Part shown: in pieces, positions 14,526-22,980 of the stretch
Layout of the letters: every line of letters begins with the position of its first letter
Numbering within the stretch: position 1 is the stretch's first letter
Source: Methanospirillum sp.
GTDB lineage: Archaea; Halobacteriota; Methanomicrobia; Methanomicrobiales; Methanospirillaceae
Direction: 5' to 3'
Assembly: GCA_012728895.1 (NCBI GenBank)
Contig: JAAYEG010000047.1
Span: forward strand, 1 to 32,384
Length of the DNA: 32,384 bases
Program-made: the position numbers and the translations under genes
Notes under the pieces: model-generated
Told to the model about the DNA's origin: nothing
Seen by the model: the letters and a program-made list of their open reading frames with translations, nothing else
Database searches by the model: none

Positions 14526-15578
14526 CTATTTTTTCTCGGAGACGAGACGACCTGCCGGGAAGCGAAGCTCCAATCGAAGAGGATCCCGCGTGAATTCGAG
14601 CCCGATCCCATCGAGCAACAGGATCTCGCGGAGAAGGGCGAGGCGGCGCCAGGGGTTCCTGACGGAGCACGGTCTCCGGCCCACCGATTCTCCGGACAGG
14701 GCTTTCTCTTCCTCGTAAACGACGGAATCGCCTGCTTCCCGGACCGAGACGCGCATCCCCGACGGACGGGGGGCTACCGATGCCGAGAGGCAGAAGAGAA
14801 CCTCGAAGAGCGACTCCAAGATGACGAAGACCGCGGGATCGGCGCCGAGGGTTCCCCGGAGATGGTCGAGATCGAGATCGATCCCACGAAGCTCCACCGA
14901 TGCGGCGGCATCGCGTACCAGGAGAGAGAGGTCACGGAGCTCGGGAAGGCGCCCTCCGAGTTCCTGGAGGGCCCGGGAGTACTCGACGAGTGTCTCGATC
15001 TCGCCGGCGGCCGAAAGGGCCCTCCCGAGGCCGGCTGAGATCGAGGGGTCGTTGACCGAATCACGGGCAATCTCGATGTACCCCTGCACGATCATCAGCT
15101 CGTTCCTGATGTCGTGCCTGACGGTGCCGAGGACGCGCGGGAGCGCCGCGCCGGCGGACGGTATGTCGGACCCGCGAACGGGTTCCTCGGTGAGGACCTC
15201 GACCGCGCCGATGACGGTGCTCCCCCGGGTCATCGGTTTCGCCCGGACACCGAACGTCCGCCCGGCCCCCAGCGCGTCTGCCTCGAGAACGGCGGAGAGG
15301 CCGGCGCCGTCCTGCTGAACCCCCGAGAGATGGCGAGGCACAACGCCCTCGCGGCGGGAGAGCACGAGGTCTGCGAGCATCGGCCCATCCCGACCGATGA
15401 AAGGGAGGGCATGAGCCCCGTTCCCCCGGCCCACCACGTTCTCCGCGGCGGTGCCGGTCAGGCGGGCGATCGGAGGATTCCAGGCAAGGACCGTGCCGTT
15501 GAGGGCGAGCAGGTAGGCGGGAACGGGCAGCTGATCGATCGCTCCCACGACGCCTGGCTCCTCCATCCCGAGTGCCAT
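14526..15578 (-). CDS. PAS-domain histidine-kinase-like protein with degenerate ATPase domain
   Basis: 350 aa, soluble with no membrane segment. Residues about 11-130 form a PAS domain (DQLPVPAYLLALNGTVLAWN, then RLTGTAAENVVGRG). GTVRHDIRNELMIVQGYIEI at 152-171 is a dimerisation/phosphoacceptor helix with His155. The HATPase region is eroded: the usual N-box with its Asn is replaced by VILESLFEVLFCLSAS and no DxGxG loop is visible. It may therefore lack kinase activity or act as a sensor or scaffold. No response regulator is adjacent. It converges with fdhB, leaving 16 bp between stop codons. Such single-PAS kinase-like proteins are common in Methanomicrobiales. An association with formate metabolism is only positional. 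Confidence 0.75.
   Translation of the reverse strand: MALGMEEPGVVGAIDQLPVPAYLLALNGTVLAWNPPIARLTGTAAENVVGRGNGAHALPFIGRDGPMLADLVLSRREGVVPRHLSGVQQDGAGLSAVLEADALGAGRTFGVRAKPMTRGSTVIGAVEVLTEEPVRGSDIPSAGAALPRVLGTVRHDIRNELMIVQGYIEIARDSVNDPSISAGLGRALSAAGEIETLVEYSRALQELGGRLPELRDLSLLVRDAAASVELRGIDLDLDHLRGTLGADPAVFVILESLFEVLFCLSASVAPRPSGMRVSVREAGDSVVYEEEKALSGESVGRRPCSVRNPWRRLALLREILLLDGIGLEFTRDPLRLELRFPAGRLVSEKK
14529..14534 (+). terminator. T-tract terminator after fdhAB
   Basis: Six consecutive T residues follow fdhB by about 20 nt, preceded by another pyrimidine-rich stretch. They lie within the last codons of the converging kinase-like gene, so the two transcripts overlap slightly. Confidence 0.45.
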
Positions 15579-15705
15579 ACAGCGGTTAGAACGCGCTCGT
15601 CCATGACAAGCTTTTCGCAGGGATGCACGAAGATCGACCCCGTGATCTCCAGCGCACGGGGGCGTTCAGAACGAAGGAAAAAGGAGACTGTATTTCCCGA
15701 CCGGC

Positions 15706-15713
15706 ACTTAATT
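15706..15713 (+). promoter_or_regulatory. TATA-like box of the endA-trpS-pheST cluster
   Basis: CACTTAATT lies about 31 bp upstream of GTG 15741. The spacing predicts a transcript beginning within a few bases of the start codon, in line with the missing Shine-Dalgarno sequence. Confidence 0.4.
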
Positions 15714-15740
15714 GACGATGGACCCCCCACATAATATGGC

Positions 15741-16745
15741 GTGAAGGGAAGACGGCAAGCAGGAGCGGTACGCCTCGGGCGCGACGGCGTTCAGCTCTAC
15801 GAACAGAGCGGATATGGCCGTCCCCGGGGCGATGGCCTCGAACTCTCGCCTGTGGAAGCGCTCTACCTCGTCCACCGGGGGCGGCTCGAGCTTCCGGGAG
15901 AGACCTTCGAGAGCATGCTCGCGGACTTCACGAAGGACCCCGGTTTTCTCAGGAGGTACCTGGTCTACCGCGACCTGCGGGAGCGTGGGTACGTCGTCCA
16001 GATGGGACCCCACGATTTCCGGGTATTCCGCCGGGGGCAGCGTCCCGGATCCGGGCAGTCCCAGTACATGGTCCGGGTTCTCTCCGAGCGGGATCCCGTC
16101 TCGTTCGGCCGGCTCATCACCGAGGCAACGTCGACCGCTCATATGCGGAAGTCGCACCTTCTCGCGGTGGTCGACGACGAGGACGAGCTGACGTATTATC
16201 AGATCAAGCTCCCTGTCCTGTCATCACTCGGAAAAGTCGTGCCTGAGAGACCGGTGCCGGTGCACCGATACGGTTGGATCGTCATCGCGGACGGCGAGAA
16301 CGGTCTCGTCCTGGAAGCGGCCGGATACGGGACGCGGCTCGACATCCAGCGGCTCAAGCTTGCGCCCGTCGAGGCTGTCCACCTGTTCGCATCCGGTTTC
16401 CTCGTCCCCGAAAACGGGGAAGATGGTGCCACGAGCATGGACGTATCGGAGGTCTCCCGGATCGACGCGGAGGCGGACGAGAAAGCGGCGGTCTATTCAT
16501 ACCTCAGGGACCGGGGATACGTCCCGCGGACCGGGTACAAGTTCGGTCACCACTACCGGGTCTATGCCGCGGGCAAGATACACTCGGAGATGCTCGTCCA
16601 TGCCCTTTCCGACGGTGCGAGCCTCCCGATGTCGGTCATCTCCCGTTCGGTCCGGCTCGCCCACTCGGTAAAAAAGAAGATGCTATTCGGCTGCAAATGT
16701 AGTGAAGGCATCTTCTTTGTCGAATTTGCACGCATCAAGTTATGA
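15741..16745 (+). CDS. endA: tRNA-splicing endonuclease EndA (tRNA-intron lyase)
   Basis: 334 aa, the length of the duplicated (alpha-prime dimer) archaeal EndA. The N-terminal copy is a degenerate repeat (GPHDFRVFRRG near residue 92). The C-terminal copy is catalytic: GYKFGHHYRVY at 265-275 supplies Tyr275, IHSEMLV supplies His281, and the SVRLAHSVKKKMLF block supplies the active-site Lys (one of 311-313). It cleaves bulge-helix-bulge motifs in intron-containing tRNAs and rRNA precursors. The start is GTG 15741. It is followed by trpS after 8 bp; archaeal trpS is often beside endA because tRNA-Trp commonly contains an intron. No tRNA-Trp gene is in the window. Confidence 0.93.
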   Translation: MKGRRQAGAVRLGRDGVQLYEQSGYGRPRGDGLELSPVEALYLVHRGRLELPGETFESMLADFTKDPGFLRRYLVYRDLRERGYVVQMGPHDFRVFRRGQRPGSGQSQYMVRVLSERDPVSFGRLITEATSTAHMRKSHLLAVVDDEDELTYYQIKLPVLSSLGKVVPERPVPVHRYGWIVIADGENGLVLEAAGYGTRLDIQRLKLAPVEAVHLFASGFLVPENGEDGATSMDVSEVSRIDAEADEKAAVYSYLRDRGYVPRTGYKFGHHYRVYAAGKIHSEMLVHALSDGASLPMSVISRSVRLAHSVKKKMLFGCKCSEGIFFVEFARIKL

Positions 16746-16753
16746 GATGATCC

Positions 16754-18010
16754 ATGCCAGAAGCTCTCGACCCCTGGGCGAACAGCCAAGCGATTGACAC
16801 GAGACGACTCTTCGAGGAGTTCGGGATCGAGCCTATCGAGCCGCTTATCGACCTGCTGCCGGAGGTCCCCCCCTTCGTGCGCCGGGGCATCGTCGTCGGC
16901 CAGCGTGACTACGAGCCGATCGCCACGGCGATCCGCGACCACAGGCCGTTCCACGTCCTGACAGGATTCATGCCCTCTGGCCGCCCCCACCTTGGTCACC
17001 TCCTCGTGATGCGCGAGGTGGTCTGGCACGTCCGGCAGGGCGGTCACGGGATGATCGCGATCGCGGACCGTGAGGCGCACGCGGTGCGGGGAACCACCTG
17101 GGACGACTGCGAACGGTACGGCCGCGACTACCTGGCTGCGCTCTACGCTCTCGGTTTCACGGGCGAGGTGTACTTCCAGTCGCGCAACAACGCCCTGAAA
17201 GACCTCGCCTTCGAGGCAGCGACGCGGGTCAACTTCTCTGCGCTCACCGCGATCTACGGGTTCGCGCCCGAGACGACGCTCGCCCATGCGATGAGCGTGA
17301 TCACCCAGGTCGCAGACATTCTCTATCCCCAGGTTTCGGGCGAACCTGCTCCCACGGTCGTACCCGTGGGGCTCGATCAGGACCCCCACATCCGTCTCAC
17401 GCGGGACGTCGCGAACGCGCTCCGCTTCTTCAGGGTCGAGAACCGGGGAGACCACGTCTCGGTTCGCACCAGGAACGCCCCCGACGGGGCGCTCCAGGCG
17501 GTCGCCCATGCCCTGCCGGGGTCGAAAGCGTACCAGGGGCACGTCGACATCCGGGGGGTTCCGCACCCGGTCGTCGAGGAGGTGGTCCGCGGGATCGAGC
17601 GGGAACTCGGCGGGTTCGGCTTCTTCCTCCCGTCGGCCACCTACCACACCTTCATGCCGGGGCTCTCAGGCGGCAAGATGTCCTCGTCGATCCCCGACTC
17701 CTCGTTCGGCTTCCGCGAGCCCCCGGCAGCGGTCCGCAAGAAGGTCATGAGGGCGCTGACAGGCGGCAGGACCACCCTCGAGGAGCAGCGGCTCCTCGGC
17801 GGTGAGCCTGACCCGTGCACCGTATACGAGCTCAACCGGTTTCATCTCTGCGAGGACGACGGGGAACTTGCGAAGATCCGGGCACGATGCATCGCGGGAG
17901 AGATCACATGCGGGGCATGTAAGAAAGAGACCGCCGACCGCGTGGAGACGTTCCTCGCGGACCTGCGCGAGCGGATGGACGCGGTCGAACACATCGCCAA
18001 CGAGGCCTGA
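16754..18010 (+). CDS. trpS: Tryptophanyl-tRNA synthetase
   Basis: 418 aa class I synthetase. The HIGH-type motif is PHLGH at residues 78-82, preceded by GFMPSGR. The KMSKS-type motif is KMSSS at 308-312, preceded by FMPGLSGG. Both are the archaeal/eukaryotic TrpRS forms. About 60 residues between QDPHIRLTRD (209-218) and TYHTFMPGL form a longer linker than in shorter archaeal TrpRS enzymes such as that of Methanocaldococcus. The C-terminal region has CGACKKE (residues about 383-389), probably part of the anticodon-side domain. The start ATG 16754 lies 8 bp after endA and 4 bp separate it from pheS, so the genes are likely cotranscribed. Confidence 0.95.
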   Translation: MPEALDPWANSQAIDTRRLFEEFGIEPIEPLIDLLPEVPPFVRRGIVVGQRDYEPIATAIRDHRPFHVLTGFMPSGRPHLGHLLVMREVVWHVRQGGHGMIAIADREAHAVRGTTWDDCERYGRDYLAALYALGFTGEVYFQSRNNALKDLAFEAATRVNFSALTAIYGFAPETTLAHAMSVITQVADILYPQVSGEPAPTVVPVGLDQDPHIRLTRDVANALRFFRVENRGDHVSVRTRNAPDGALQAVAHALPGSKAYQGHVDIRGVPHPVVEEVVRGIERELGGFGFFLPSATYHTFMPGLSGGKMSSSIPDSSFGFREPPAAVRKKVMRALTGGRTTLEEQRLLGGEPDPCTVYELNRFHLCEDDGELAKIRARCIAGEITCGACKKETADRVETFLADLRERMDAVEHIANEA

Positions 18011-18014
18011 TTCC

Positions 18015-19466
18015 GTGAAGACGAACACCCTATCCCTCAACGAACGGCGGCTGCTGGCCGTTCTCGCGCCGCTGGGAACAGCTGATGCAGCTTCGCTCGG
18101 AAACGCCCTGGGGGCGTCCCCCGACGCGGTGGTCCAGTACGCAGGCCTCCTCGCCGAGAACGGCGGTCTCGCCCGTGTCGAACGGGTCGTGGATACGACA
18201 TATGCCCTGACCGACGAGGGACGGAGGTATGCGCTCGACGGGCTGCCCGAGCGGCAGCTCCTCGAACTGATCGGGGAACGGCTTCTGATGGCCGACCTGA
18301 AAGCCCATCCGCTCGCCTCGATCGGCATCGGCTGGCTCAGGCGGAAAGGGTGGGTCGCCATCCGCGACGGGACGGTGGAACGGGTCGGGAACGCCCCCGA
18401 GGGGGACGACGAACGCGCGCTCAGCCGGCAACCGCTGACTGACGGTCCTGGACTTCGCGGGCTCATCAGGCGGGGCCTCGTCACCGAGCAGGAGACCGTC
18501 GGTTACCGGATCGCGATCACACCCGCGGGCCGAGCGCGTGTCGAGGATGGGCTCGATCTCCGGGAGGAGATCGGCACGATCTCGCACGAGATGCTCCTCA
18601 CCGGGGAATGGCGCGGTGCGCCGCTCAGGAGGTACCGCGCGGACCGGCTCCCCAGGCGCGTCGTGCCGGGCAAGATCCACCCGTACCAGCGCCTGCTCGA
18701 CGAGATGCGCCGGATCCTGGTCGAGATGGGGTTCGTCGAGATGGGGGGCGACCTTATCCAGCCGGGTTTCTGGAACTTCGACGCGCTCTTCCAGCCCCAG
18801 GACCACCCGGCGCGCGAGATGCAGGACACCTTCTATATCGGCGGGGAGGCAGGTCTGCCGGAAGGCTGGGAGAGGATCCGGGCGATGCACGAGCACGGCG
18901 GCGAGACGACATCGATCGGCTGGGGAGGGACGTGGGAGCAGGGTAAGGCGCGGCAGCAGGTCCTCCGAACCCACCTGACCCCGCTCTCGGTCAGGCACCT
19001 TGCCGCGCACACGGCGCCGCCGGTCAAGGCGTTCGCGATCGGGCGGGTCTTCCGTCGCGAGGCGATCGATCCCACTCACCTGCCCGAGTTCGAACAGGTC
19101 GAGGGGATCGTGATGGACGAGGGTGTCACGTTCTCCCACCTGCTCGGCTTTCTCCGCGAGTTCTACCACCGTCTCGGTTTTACCCGGGTCCGGTTCCGCC
19201 CGGGATACTTCCCCTACACCGAGCCCTCGGTCGAACCCGAGGTCTTCGTCGAGGAACTCGGTTGGGTCGAGCTCGGTGGGGCGGGGGTCTTCCGCGAGGA
19301 GGTGACCGCCCCCCTCGGGATCGGTTGCCCGGTTCTCGCCTGGGGCCTGGGGGCTTCGCGGCTGGCGATGCTCAGGCTGGGGCTCAAGGATCTGCGCCAG
19401 CTCTACCGCTCCGACATCGACTGGTGCCGTGAGAGCCCCATCTCGCAGATCGAGAGGAGGCGCTGA
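18015..19466 (+). CDS. pheS: Phenylalanyl-tRNA synthetase alpha subunit
   Basis: 483 aa from GTG 18015, 4 bp after trpS, with GAGG 9 nt upstream. A frame open further upstream would overlap trpS by over 200 bp and is not credible. The N-terminal 170 residues hold winged-helix-like modules typical of archaeal/eukaryotic PheS. The class II catalytic domain follows: motif 2 region FRREAIDPTHLPEFEQVEG near residue 346, and motif 3 GLGASRLAML near 443-452. PheS pairs with PheT in an alpha2beta2 enzyme that charges tRNA-Phe. Its partner begins 3 bp after its stop. Confidence 0.95.
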   Translation: MKTNTLSLNERRLLAVLAPLGTADAASLGNALGASPDAVVQYAGLLAENGGLARVERVVDTTYALTDEGRRYALDGLPERQLLELIGERLLMADLKAHPLASIGIGWLRRKGWVAIRDGTVERVGNAPEGDDERALSRQPLTDGPGLRGLIRRGLVTEQETVGYRIAITPAGRARVEDGLDLREEIGTISHEMLLTGEWRGAPLRRYRADRLPRRVVPGKIHPYQRLLDEMRRILVEMGFVEMGGDLIQPGFWNFDALFQPQDHPAREMQDTFYIGGEAGLPEGWERIRAMHEHGGETTSIGWGGTWEQGKARQQVLRTHLTPLSVRHLAAHTAPPVKAFAIGRVFRREAIDPTHLPEFEQVEGIVMDEGVTFSHLLGFLREFYHRLGFTRVRFRPGYFPYTEPSVEPEVFVEELGWVELGGAGVFREEVTAPLGIGCPVLAWGLGASRLAMLRLGLKDLRQLYRSDIDWCRESPISQIERRR

Positions 19467-19469
19467 CCG

Positions 19470-21083
19470 ATGCCGGTGATCACGCTGCCGTATCGCTACC
19501 TCGAACGTCTCGTCGGGCTTTCACGCCAGACGATCGTGGAGCGCCTGCCGATGTTCGGTTCGGACATCGAACGGCTGGAAGAGGACCACGTCGACGTGGA
19601 GTTCTTCGCGAACCGCCCGGATCTCTTCTCGACGGAGGGTGCGGCGAGGGAGCTGCGCGGCTTCTTGGGGATCGAGGAGGGGCTGGCCTGGTACGAGATC
19701 GTGCCCGGGCCCGTCTCGTTCTCCGTGGATCCGGGACTTGCAGGGATCCGGCCGTTCCTGGGCTCCGCCGTTGTGCGCGGCCTCTCGCTGGACGAGGAAT
19801 CGATCATCTCGTTGATGGGGCTGCAGGAGGCGCTCCACTGGGCAGTCGGACGGGGGCGCCGCAAGGTCGCGATCGGGCTCCACGACCTCGCGCGGGTGAC
19901 GCCCCCGTTCCGGTACCTGGCCTCCCCGCGTGATAGAAGGTTCGTGCCGCTCGACCTCGACGAGGAGATGACGATGGAGGAGATGCTCGAGCACCACCCG
20001 AAGGGGCGCTCCTTCGCACACCTCGTCGCCGAGGCGCCGCGTTTTCCCCTGATCGTCGACGCCGACGATCAGGTACTCTCCTTCCCGCCGATCATCAACG
20101 GCGAGCTGACCCGGGTCTCGGAGACGACCACCGACGTGCTGCTCGACTGTACGGGTACGGACCGGCGCGCGGTAGAGACCGCGACGAAGATCCTCAGTGC
20201 TGCGCTGGCCGAGGCCGGCGGGCGGCTCGAGACCGTCGAGATCGACGGGATCGTCACGCCCTCGCTCGCCCCGACCCTGCGCGAGGTCTCGGTCGGCGAG
20301 TGCAACCGGCTCCTGGGGCTCGACCTAGACGCGGGTACAATGGCGGATCTGCTCAGGAGGATGCGCTTCGGCGCCGAGAGGGTGGGCGATGACCTGGTCC
20401 GGGTCGAGGTTCCCTGCTACCGGGCGGATATCATGCACGACTGGGACGTCTTCGAGGACGTCGCGATCGCATACGGGTACGAACGGTTCGAGGCCGTCCC
20501 GTCGAAGACCGCGACGATCGCAGAGGAGCAGCCCGTGAGCCGGCTGAAGCGGGAGGTGCGGGAGGCCCTCTGCGGCCTCGGGTACCTCGAGACCATGCCG
20601 TTCGTGCTGACGAGCGAGGACGTGCTCTTCACCCGCACGCGACGCGCGCCGGCGCCGGACCTGCTACGGCTGCTCCACCCCATATCGGAAGAGCAGTCCG
20701 TGGCCCGGACGTCGCTCATGCCGCTCCTGATGGAGCTCCTCGAGTACAACCGGTTCCGGGAGCTTCCCCAGCGTCTCTTCGCGGTCGGTGAGATCGTGCA
20801 CGGCTACGGGACCGGTCTCGGCACGGCGGCCGTCTCCTGTCACGGCGCGGCAGACTTCTCGGAGGCATACGCCGTCGCGGACGCCCTCTGCCGCGAACTC
20901 GGGCTGGGTTATTCGGCGGTCGAATCCGACGATCCGGCGTTCATCGAGGGCCGGCGGGCCGAGCTCGTGATCGAGGGTGTGACGATCGGGGTTTTCGGGG
21001 AGATCCACCCCGAGGTGCTGGATGCGTTCGGACTCGACCACCCAGTGGCGGCGGTCGAGATCGATCTCTCGGGATTCGTCTGA
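19470..21083 (+). CDS. pheT: Phenylalanyl-tRNA synthetase beta subunit
   Basis: 537 aa, the length of the short archaeal/eukaryotic-type PheT that lacks the bacterial N-terminal tRNA-binding extension. Early [20 protein letters not shown] is the B1-domain signature. The B3/B4 editing region follows in the middle ([15 protein letters not shown]). [17 protein letters not shown] begins the catalytic-like B6/B7 part, and the C-terminus has [20 protein letters not shown]. It is translated 3 bp after pheS. It is the last gene of the endA-trpS-pheS-pheT cluster; after it the sequence becomes accessory. Confidence 0.95.
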   Translation: MPVITLPYRYLERLVGLSRQTIVERLPMFGSDIERLEEDHVDVEFFANRPDLFSTEGAARELRGFLGIEEGLAWYEIVPGPVSFSVDPGLAGIRPFLGSAVVRGLSLDEESIISLMGLQEALHWAVGRGRRKVAIGLHDLARVTPPFRYLASPRDRRFVPLDLDEEMTMEEMLEHHPKGRSFAHLVAEAPRFPLIVDADDQVLSFPPIINGELTRVSETTTDVLLDCTGTDRRAVETATKILSAALAEAGGRLETVEIDGIVTPSLAPTLREVSVGECNRLLGLDLDAGTMADLLRRMRFGAERVGDDLVRVEVPCYRADIMHDWDVFEDVAIAYGYERFEAVPSKTATIAEEQPVSRLKREVREALCGLGYLETMPFVLTSEDVLFTRTRRAPAPDLLRLLHPISEEQSVARTSLMPLLMELLEYNRFRELPQRLFAVGEIVHGYGTGLGTAAVSCHGAADFSEAYAVADALCRELGLGYSAVESDDPAFIEGRRAELVIEGVTIGVFGEIHPEVLDAFGLDHPVAAVEIDLSGFV

Positions 21084-21460
21084 GACGGGGCGGCGACGGC
21101 ACCCGGCGGAAGGGGCGTAACCCTACGAGGCATCGCCGGGTGGACGGAGTTCACACGCACGGAGAAAGAGCTCAAATGAGGCGAGATAGAGCACCTTGAC
21201 CGGGTTGGAGAGCGCCCCCCTCCGGCTCGCATCGAGCATTTCCCGGATTACACCCCCGTCGAAACATCCGGTTGTCACGCTGTCACTGAAGATATGGAGA
21301 TCCCGCTGGAACTGATCATGCGCGGGGTCATCACTGAGCATCGGCCCTGTGTCGATCGGTTTTCGAACGCCGCGCGAAAAAGAACTGATACCCTGCGAGG
21401 CGGTGTAAACCTGATTGCGTCTCAGGAATGCTGTAGATGATAGTTCGGAATACTCAGATT
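21084..21460. other. Intergenic 377 bp with one weak minus-strand frame
   Basis: The only notable frame is on the minus strand, 21123-21464, 113 codons from a GTG that overlaps the stop of the IS5-type transposase. It has no Shine-Dalgarno and no motif I recognise. Its second half (VIREMLDASRRGALSNPVKV) looks more protein-like than the first. It may be a fragment of the gene into which the IS inserted, or chance. The IS5 end should lie in or near this stretch, but I could not find terminal repeats. Confidence 0.3.
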
Positions 21461-22505
21461 TCACCGCTTTGAATGAAATCTCTTGAGCTTCGGTCCTCCA
21501 GTCCTTGTGGAACCCCCCCCCAGCCTTTCCGCACTATCGGCTCGCAAAAGCTTCCGCTCAGCGCGTTCTTTTCCCTGGATAGTCCGGAGCTGAAGGAGGT
21601 TGCTATTGAAGCATGCAATCACGTTTGCGAGATGGCCCCGTGTCACCGTTGTGACCAGCACGAGGCCGGCGTTGAAGTGCCGTTTGATCACCGCGCAGGG
21701 TCGCTCTCCAAGGGCTCGTGTACGGCCGATCGCCCGGTTTCGTCGTTTCTCCCTGATGGAGAGCGGATGACACCGGAGAGCCCGATGTATGGTCTTGTCC
21801 ATCGAGGCCGCCGGTTTCACGCCGAAATACCCCTTGTCCCGGTAGACCGTCTCTCCCGGTTTCGAGAGGTTGATACGACTGTCACGCAGTGACGCAGTTG
21901 TTGTTGTCACTCGGCGGATCGAATGCCACTCCTTGTCGATGAGGGTGTGAAGTGTATCCCCGAACTGACTCTTTTTCCCTTTCTTCCGCCCAGGTGCCGT
22001 CCCGGCTTCGCCGGGTCCGTGCCTGATTGCCGCGTGTCGTATCAGCGGTCGCATGACCGGGATCGGCGTAAATGAACGTGGCATCCTGGATCACACCCCG
22101 GTGAATTTTCAGGCCGCGGGCATCGAGCTGCTGCTGGAGGCCGGTCCAGAGGTCATCGATCATGCCGGTGTCCACCAGGCGGTTCTTGAACTCCCAGATG
22201 GTTGACCGATCAGGGATCATGGCAGGATACTCAATAAAACGGGGGAACGAAATTCGGTCCCCAGCCTACCGTTCGAGCGCGTGGTCGGAAAGACCATGCC
22301 ACTGCTGCAGCACGAGCAGTTTCATGAGCACGATCACATCGGTGTGAGGATCGCCGCTCTGGTCGGTGTCACTCTGGTTGAGCGTGGACAGCCGGGGACG
22401 AAACCGCTCCCAGTCAATCAGACTCTCGATCTCATTGAGAGGGTTACCACGGGCCGCAATAGCCGCATATTCCTGGTGGAGAAAGAAGTGCCCGAACGTG
22501 CTCAC
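21461..22505 (-). pseudogene. IS5-family DDE transposase, disrupted by an amber codon and a +1 frameshift
   Basis: Three pieces on the minus strand read as one transposase. Codons 22505-22269 give MSTFGHFFLHQEYAAIAARG ... LIDWERFRPRL, the N-terminal domain. TAG at 22266-22268 then interrupts HALER-stop-AGDRISFPRF, where a Gln would be expected. The same frame resumes (IPDRSTIWEFKNRL, then the Asp-rich DATFIYADPG). A single extra base near 21986-21987 shifts the frame inside GTWA(K)KGKKSQFG. The second frame carries DSRINLSKPGETVYRDKGYF and the C-terminal domain ending at 21461. Two point changes would restore a full protein of about 347 codons, so decay is recent. A G9 tract on the coding strand (21511-21519) lies near the C-terminus. 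IS boundaries and target duplications were not found. Confidence 0.85.
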
Positions 22506-22980
22506 CCAGAAAGATCGATAGAAGAGTGGATAGAGGTGAGCTGGGGGTTGTCGCTATTCTCGACGATTTCTCACCACACCCATCTCGTTCGGAAGGCACC
22601 CCTTTTTTGGCAGAGCAATTGTAATACATCTACTGGATTGGGAACTGAGAGCATGAATGAGGTCTCGTGATGTCTAATAAACTCGGTTGTAACCGCTATT
22701 CTGATGCATCGATTGAGTCATCTTGGACCACCAGACCTTCACATCAACCTCGAAGATTTTCTCGAGCATCGAGAGTAGGGATAACGGTCTTCGACAAAGA
22801 GAGGGAGTTATGCGAGAGGCAGCCCCGGTGGAGAAGGCGGTCACCGGTCTACGCTACCATGCTGAATCTCAATACAGATTCGCCCTGCTTTCCCCCCCCT
22901 CTCGACATATCAGAATCGCGAGATACTGTCATGCCAGTCACCGATAACCATCTGTTGGAAATGACTACCGGTGATATCGG
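22506..22980. other. Intergenic 475 bp between the IS5 remnant and the UDP-GlcNAc epimerase
   Basis: No gene is supported. Short frames exist on both strands but lack motifs and ribosome-binding sites. The stretch is visibly less GC-rich than the core genome and includes a C8 run near 22893-22900 and a T6 run near 22605. It should contain the outer end of the IS5 element and the promoter of the epimerase at 22981, but I cannot assign either with confidence. Confidence 0.35.

Noticed and set aside
13142-14611. Minus-strand open frame (489 codons) antisense to fdhB
   Set aside because: Same shadow effect of high-GC coding DNA; fdhB itself has clear Fe-S motifs.
16562-19169. Long minus-strand frames antisense to trpS and pheS
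   Set aside because: Composition is Arg/Pro/Asp-rich without motifs, and the plus-strand synthetases are unmistakable.
21980-21995. Programmed frameshift in the IS5 transposase
   Set aside because: Some IS5 subgroups use one, but a separate amber codon upstream and the single-base insertion relative to the expected GTWAKKGKKS reading point to decay.
22266-22268. In-frame TAG codons in transposases as pyrrolysine
   Set aside because: Pyrrolysine is not expected in Methanomicrobiales, no pyl genes are visible here, and the affected proteins also carry frameshifts or other lesions. Nonsense decay is simpler.
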